Below, piece after piece: positions 5,943 to 9,590 of a stretch of 9,590 nucleotides of DNA. The number at the start of each line of letters is the position of its first letter. The first letter of the stretch is position 1. The notes beneath the pieces were generated by a model. It was not told the DNA's origin. It ran no database searches and saw only the letters and a program-made list of their open reading frames with translations. The position numbers and the translations under genes were made by a program. The stretch is from NCBI GenBank assembly GCA_020434085.1, contig JAGRBM010000441.1, positions 1 to 9,590 of the forward strand, given 5' to 3'. Origin of the DNA: Chrysiogenia bacterium (lineage in GTDB: Bacteria; JAGRBM01).

Positions 5943-7295
5943 TCAAGACTGGGCTTCAACCAGAATTTCCCCCAGGACCTCATGCCAGTTGGCCTCGGCC
6001 TCGATGGAGGCGAGCACGCTGGCCAGGCCGAACTGGATGCGGTTGAGGTAGAGCATTCCCGGGCGCTTGGCTTCGCGGATTCCCTTACGCAGGGCTTTCC
6101 GCGCGGCGAGGAAGCCGCCCTTGATGGAGAGATCCGAGAGACGTTCGGTGTAGGCGCGGTTGAAGGTAAAGGGCTCGTCCTTGATGGCGGGCTCGTAGAC
6201 GGCGACCGCGTATTCTTCGAGAAAAGCCCATTCCTCTTCGTCGACTTCGTCCTGAATTTCCCACACCCGCGCGAGCGCCTCGCGCAGCTCGCTGCCGCGC
6301 CCGCCCTCTCGAACCAGTGATCCAACGCCCTTCAAATCCGCCAGCACGGCGGGCGGATAGCGCTGCACGCAGCCGAAATCCAGATACGCCACATCGGCTC
6401 CGCCGGGAAAGAGGTAGTTTCCCGGATGGGGATCGGCGTTGAACATGCCGTGGACATAGAGCGAGCGGAAGAGAAAGGCGAAGAGATTGCGGCCGATCTC
6501 GTTGCGCTCTTCCTGATTGCCGCGCGCGCGCATCTCTTCCCAGGACTCACCGCTCACGTAATCGAGCACCAGAATGTGATCGCGGCAGAGCTCTGTGTGC
6601 GGGCGGGGGATGACCACGCCGGGCGTGCCTTCCCACGCGTCGGCAAAGTCCTGCTGATTGCACAGCTCGCAGCCGTAGTCGCATTCTTCGAGCACGCGGG
6701 AGGTGAGATCGTCGAGGGTCTGTTCGAGATCGACCTTGGGCAGCACCATCGCCATGGCGTTGCGCAGCAGGTCGAGATTTTTGAGATCCGATCGGATCGC
6801 TTCGTCGATGCCGGGGTACTGGACCTTCACCGCGACGACGCGCCCGTCGGGCAGCTCGGCGCGGTAGACCTGGCCGATGCTGGCCGCGGCGATGGGCTCG
6901 CGCTCGAACTTTTTAAAGATGTCTTCGGGCTTTGCGCCCAGGTCCTTCTTGAAGACCGCTTCGATCTCGCTCCAGCGCATGGGCCGTGCGCGCACCTGCA
7001 GCTCCGAGAGCGCCTGCGTATAGATGTGGCGATAGCCCGCCGGGATGGCGTCGTCGATATAGCTCACCATCTGGCCGACCTTCATGGGAAGGCCCTTCAT
7101 TCCGGCCAGTGACTGGGCGAAGGTTTTGGCTGTCTGTTGGTGGAACTTTTCGGCCGCGCTGTCGATGCCGCCGCCCAGAAGGGTGCGGCCCGCGGCCAGC
7201 GCCATGTTGTTGGAGACGCCCACGGCCATGTTGCCCAGGCTCGCCATGCGTGTGACACGGCCCCTGGGAATCTTGCGAACCCCGTCCTTCGCCAT
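5943..7295 (-). CDS. ABC1/UbiB/AarF-family atypical protein kinase
   Basis: This 450-residue protein has the family-specific set: KVGQ (72-75) in the N-terminal extension, the Ala-rich loop AAASIGQV (136-143) replacing the usual Gly loop, VAVK with K157, an ExD-type E204/D206 in EECDY, NADPHPGN (286-293, catalytic D288) and LDFG with Mg-binding D306. UbiB-like members act at the membrane as ATPases supporting isoprenoid-lipid (ubiquinone or menaquinone) synthesis or transport; true protein substrates are unproven. This protein ends at residue 450 without the paired C-terminal membrane helices of proteobacterial UbiB, and no ubi genes are adjacent, so I do not assign ubiB. The start at ATG 7295 has an AGG about 5 nt upstream. 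It lies 106 bp downstream of mgtE on the same strand and may be partly co-transcribed with it. Confidence 0.9.
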   Translation of the reverse strand: MAKDGVRKIPRGRVTRMASLGNMAVGVSNNMALAAGRTLLGGGIDSAAEKFHQQTAKTFAQSLAGMKGLPMKVGQMVSYIDDAIPAGYRHIYTQALSELQVRARPMRWSEIEAVFKKDLGAKPEDIFKKFEREPIAAASIGQVYRAELPDGRVVAVKVQYPGIDEAIRSDLKNLDLLRNAMAMVLPKVDLEQTLDDLTSRVLEECDYGCELCNQQDFADAWEGTPGVVIPRPHTELCRDHILVLDYVSGESWEEMRARGNQEERNEIGRNLFAFLFRSLYVHGMFNADPHPGNYLFPGGADVAYLDFGCVQRYPPAVLADLKGVGSLVREGGRGSELREALARVWEIQDEVDEEEWAFLEEYAVAVYEPAIKDEPFTFNRAYTERLSDLSIKGGFLAARKALRKGIREAKRPGMLYLNRIQFGLASVLASIEAEANWHEVLGEILVEAQS

Positions 7296-7386
7296 ATCCT
7301 GCCGCCTTCCTGTCGTCGCGCAAGCATGAGCCTAGCGCGCGGGCGGCGGCGGCGTCCAAACCGGGGAAGGGTCGGGAAGCGGGAAA

Positions 7387-7400
7387 GGGGTGAAAGCCCC
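7387..7400 (-). terminator. Weak hairpin after mgtE
   Basis: On the minus strand, GGGG (7400-7397) and CCCC (7390-7387) flank a 6-base loop and are followed by TTT. It begins 2 bases after the mgtE stop (7402). The stem is only 4 bp and the T-run is short, so termination would be partial at best; readthrough into the ABC1-kinase gene is plausible. Confidence 0.2.
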
Positions 7401-7401
7401 G

Positions 7402-8790
7402 TCAGTGGGCCATCTGGAGCTTGTCGAGAAAAAGCGTCGCCAGGCCGAGGAAGGCGAAGAAGCCGCCCACGTCAGTCACGGTGGTGACAATGACGCCCGA
7501 GCCCATGGCGGGGTCGAGGCGGAAGCGGTGCAGCAGGAGCGGGACCGAGGCACCGGCCAGGCCGGCGAGCGCGAGGTTCACGCACATGGCCAGGAAGAGC
7601 ACGGCGCCAAGATAGGCATTTCCCTGCCAGAGGTAGCCCGCGCCCGCGGCGAGCAGGCCGACCGAGGCGCCGATGCAAAGGCCGATGCCGATCTGCTTGC
7701 CCATGACGGCCATGACCGAGCTCAGGCTCAACTCGCCGAGTGCGATGCCGCGGGTGACGACGGTAAGCGTCTGCGTTCCCACGTTGCCGCCCATGCCGGC
7801 GACCACCGGCAGGAAGGCGGCGAGCACGACGACCGAGCGGATCGTGTTCTCGAAAGCACCCACCACGCTGGCCGCCAGAAAGGCAGTCGCCAGGTTGAGC
7901 ACCATCCAGGGCAGGCGCCGCTGGAGCGAGAGCATCATGGGCGAGAACACGCGGTCTTCCTCGTCGAGGCCGACCATGCGGTACATGTCCTCGGTGGCCT
8001 CTTCCTGGATGACTTCGAGCACGTCGTCGACGGTAATCGTGCCCAGCAACTTGCCTGTTTCGTCGACGACGGGCAGCGCCATGAGGTTGTATTTCTCGAC
8101 GAGGTCAGCGGCGACTTCCTGGTCGGCGTCTTCGCGAATGCTGACCGGGTCGGTGATCATCACGTCGCGGATGAGCTTCTCGCCCGGCGCCAGCAGCAGC
8201 TTGCGAATGGGCACGACGCCCTTGAGGTGGTTCTCCTCGTCGACGGCGTAGAGGTAGAAAATTTCCTCGACGGTCTCGCCGATCTTGCGCAGGTGCGCGA
8301 CGCCTTCCTCGCACGTCGCCGACTCGTGGAGCGTGGCGATGCGCGTGGTCATCAGCGCGCCGGCACTCTCCTCGGGGGAACCCAGAATGCGCTCGATGTG
8401 AATGCGGACGGTCGGCTCCAGCAGGCGCAGCACGGGCAGGCGGCGCTCTTCGGGCAGCATCTCCACAAAATAGGCACCGTCGTCGGGCGGCACGCGCCCC
8501 ACGATGGTCGCCATCTGCCGGTCTTCGACCATGGGCAGCACTTCGGGAAGGAACTCCACCGGGAGCTCGGCGAGCACCTTGCCCGCGCGTGCGGAGTTGA
8601 AGAGCAGATTGACGAGGGTCTTCTGCTCCCCGCCCGAGAGGTTGGGCAGCAGTTCGGCGATGTCGGCCGGGGGCATCCGCTCGATGAGCTTCTGGGCGCG
8701 ATTGTGCGCACCGGTGCGGATCATCCTGCGAAGGATGTCGATCCGCACGGGGGCGCGCGTGTGGCGCTGATGCTGCCCGGTCTCCGGCAT
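7402..8790 (-). CDS. mgtE: MgtE-type magnesium channel/transporter
   Basis: This 462-residue protein has full-length MgtE architecture. The cytoplasmic helical N domain (about 25-140, with PPADIAELLPNL and PPDDGAYFVEML) is followed by two CBS domains (about 145-200 and 207-265, with SPEESAGALMTT and VMITDPVSI at their starts), a connecting plug helix (about 266-293) and a membrane domain of about five helices (295-458). The membrane part keeps the AGMGGNVGTQT pore-region motif (331-341) and D440 in TVTDVGGFFAF, the position of the pore Asp that coordinates Mg2+ in Thermus MgtE. The protein admits Mg2+ across the inner membrane as a dimer and closes when Mg2+ fills the N/CBS domains. ATG 8790 has AGAGGA 9 nt upstream. 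A lipoprotein gene ends 27 bp before it on the same strand, so they are likely co-transcribed. Any Mg-responsive leader would lie outside the window. Confidence 0.95.
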   Translation of the reverse strand: MPETGQHQRHTRAPVRIDILRRMIRTGAHNRAQKLIERMPPADIAELLPNLSGGEQKTLVNLLFNSARAGKVLAELPVEFLPEVLPMVEDRQMATIVGRVPPDDGAYFVEMLPEERRLPVLRLLEPTVRIHIERILGSPEESAGALMTTRIATLHESATCEEGVAHLRKIGETVEEIFYLYAVDEENHLKGVVPIRKLLLAPGEKLIRDVMITDPVSIREDADQEVAADLVEKYNLMALPVVDETGKLLGTITVDDVLEVIQEEATEDMYRMVGLDEEDRVFSPMMLSLQRRLPWMVLNLATAFLAASVVGAFENTIRSVVVLAAFLPVVAGMGGNVGTQTLTVVTRGIALGELSLSSVMAVMGKQIGIGLCIGASVGLLAAGAGYLWQGNAYLGAVLFLAMCVNLALAGLAGASVPLLLHRFRLDPAMGSGVIVTTVTDVGGFFAFLGLATLFLDKLQMAH

Positions 8791-8817
8791 ACGAGGGGTT
8801 CCTCTTGAGAGTCCTGT

Positions 8818-9555
8818 TTAGTTGTCCGGTTGTGGCGGAGGTGTGAACTCCCAGGCACCGGCCTTCCATGAAGCAACCTGATGCTTGCCGGTGTAGACCT
8901 CGATCTCCACCACCTTGGACGGGTCGCCCGCCTCGGGAATGGCCTTGGCGGTCTGCTCGACCACCTTGCGCGCGATCTCGGAGAGATCGCGCACGCTGGG
9001 ATCCTGGCTGACCGGAATCTCCACCATGACCGAGAGCGCCCCGTGGCGCACGCGCACGGCAACGACCGCGGCACTGGCCGCCTTGGGCGGATCGGTGAGC
9101 AGCAGGCGGTGCAGGCGCTCGGCGCGGACGTCCGCCTCGCTGGCGGTGCCCGGCGCCACCATGAAGCCCGGCAGGCCCGCGCTCCGGTCGGTGATGAGCT
9201 GGGGCTGGCCGCCGTTCTTGAGGTGCGGTGCCAGGTCGGGGGCCGGCTCACTGCGAGATTCGGCGGGAGCGTCCTCGGCGGGGGGGGCCGCCAGGGGCGC
9301 GGCTTCTTCGCTCGCTGCTTCCTCACCCTCGGCGCCGGGGAAGGGCGTGGCCGCCTCTTCTTCCTCGCTGCTGCCGAAGTTCTTGAGCTTTTCGGGGACT
9401 TCCTTGATCTTGAAGGCGCCCGCGGGCTTGTCGAAGCCACGCTTGGGCTGGCGCGCACCGCCGGAGGCGTTGCTGGGCTTCCAGGAGGCGCAGCCCCCCG
9501 CCAGCAGGCCGATCACGGCGATCAGGGCGCAGCCGAATGTTGCAGGATTTCTCAT
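8818..9555 (-). CDS. Putative lipoprotein of unknown function
   Basis: I do not recognise the family. The 245-residue product starts with a short basic N-terminus, a hydrophobic stretch (about 8-21) and a lipobox-like L-A-G-G-C, so C22 is the probable lipidation site; Ala at -3 is permitted but uncommon. W25 rather than Asp at +4 gives no inner-membrane retention signal at +2 (Ala23), so outer-membrane sorting is possible. Residues about 62-112 are a Glu/Ala/Pro-rich disordered linker. The C-terminal part (about 140-235) looks folded: a helix around RLHRLLL, strands at AAVVAVRVR and LSVMVEIPV, a helix at DLSEIARKVVEQTAKAIP, then the strand VVEIEVYTG. ATG 9555 is preferred to ATG 9564 because AAGGA at 9569-9565 touches the first ATG but is 9 nt from the second. 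It ends 27 bp before mgtE. Confidence 0.75.
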   Translation of the reverse strand: MRNPATFGCALIAVIGLLAGGCASWKPSNASGGARQPKRGFDKPAGAFKIKEVPEKLKNFGSSEEEEAATPFPGAEGEEAASEEAAPLAAPPAEDAPAESRSEPAPDLAPHLKNGGQPQLITDRSAGLPGFMVAPGTASEADVRAERLHRLLLTDPPKAASAAVVAVRVRHGALSVMVEIPVSQDPSVRDLSEIARKVVEQTAKAIPEAGDPSKVVEIEVYTGKHQVASWKAGAWEFTPPPQPDN

Positions 9556-9564
9556 ATCGCGCAT

Positions 9565-9569
9565 TCCTT
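9565..9569 (-). promoter_or_regulatory. Ribosome binding site deciding the lipoprotein start
   Basis: Read on the minus strand this is AAGGA. It directly abuts the ATG at 9564 (no spacer, unfavourable) and is 9 nt from the in-frame ATG at 9555, which is therefore the likelier start. Only 21 further bases of upstream sequence are visible, too little to find a promoter. Confidence 0.5.
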
Positions 9570-9590
9570 GGGATGGTCACTGCCTCTAGA

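Noticed and set aside
7390-8808. 472-codon open frame on the plus strand antisense to mgtE
   Set aside because: It is longer than mgtE itself but gives a His/Asp/Gly-rich product with no family match; MgtE motifs are complete on the other strand.
8791-8817. Mg-sensing M-box riboswitch before mgtE
   Set aside because: Only 27 bp separate mgtE from the preceding gene, far too short for an M-box; any such leader would be beyond position 9590.
1-9590. Mobile elements, phage genes, CRISPR arrays or integrase sites
   Set aside because: No transposase, integrase, direct-repeat array with spacers or terminal inverted repeats flanking a gene were seen; composition is even across the window.

Overview
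The window is GC-rich bacterial chromosome with short intergenic gaps, GTG and ATG starts, and antisense frames kept open by codon bias. Eight protein genes are supported. There is no tRNA, rRNA, phage, transposon or CRISPR sequence. The gene mix (an extended-SDR sugar epimerase, a WecA-like transferase, a Ser/Thr kinase fused to a helical solenoid, an ABC1 kinase and MgtE) and the CGTGNN hexamer palindrome fit a deltaproteobacterial-type Gram-negative (Myxococcota/Desulfobacterota-like or an uncultured relative). That assignment is inference; no phylogenetic marker is present.

Layout. Positions 1-383 hold no gene. They carry a series of hairpins, including one with a perfect 16-bp stem (144-199), then a good sigma70-type promoter (272-300). 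This promoter probably drives a plus-strand cluster: a nucleotide-sugar epimerase/dehydratase (384-1355), a polyprenyl-phosphate sugar-1-phosphate transferase (1406-2506) and, overlapping it by 4 bases, a membrane-anchored 845-residue protein with a long solenoid followed by a complete Ser/Thr kinase domain (2503-5040). Sugar-nucleotide synthesis, the first lipid-linked step of glycan assembly and a signalling kinase would thus be made together, suggesting envelope-polysaccharide synthesis under phosphorylation control (inference).

The kinase gene meets a small DUF4258-like gene tail to tail (5045-5308, minus). A divergent intergenic region with candidate promoters on both strands follows, then a small ABM-fold monooxygenase (5461-5772) whose Asn/Trp/His spacing matches IsdG-type heme oxygenases. 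Between it and the next convergent gene lies a striking palindrome built of 6-bp units (5837-5905).

The right third is a minus-strand cluster read from the right edge leftward: a putative lipoprotein of unknown function (9555-8818), an MgtE magnesium channel (8790-7402) and an ABC1/UbiB-family kinase without C-terminal membrane helices (7295-5943). The lipoprotein and mgtE are 27 bp apart and probably co-transcribed. Their promoter lies largely or wholly beyond the window.

The items most worth a second look are the solenoid-kinase, with its 13-residue repeat unit and RTxAS linker motifs; the hexamer palindrome at 5837-5905; the hairpin-rich start of the window; and the uncharacterised lipoprotein paired with MgtE.
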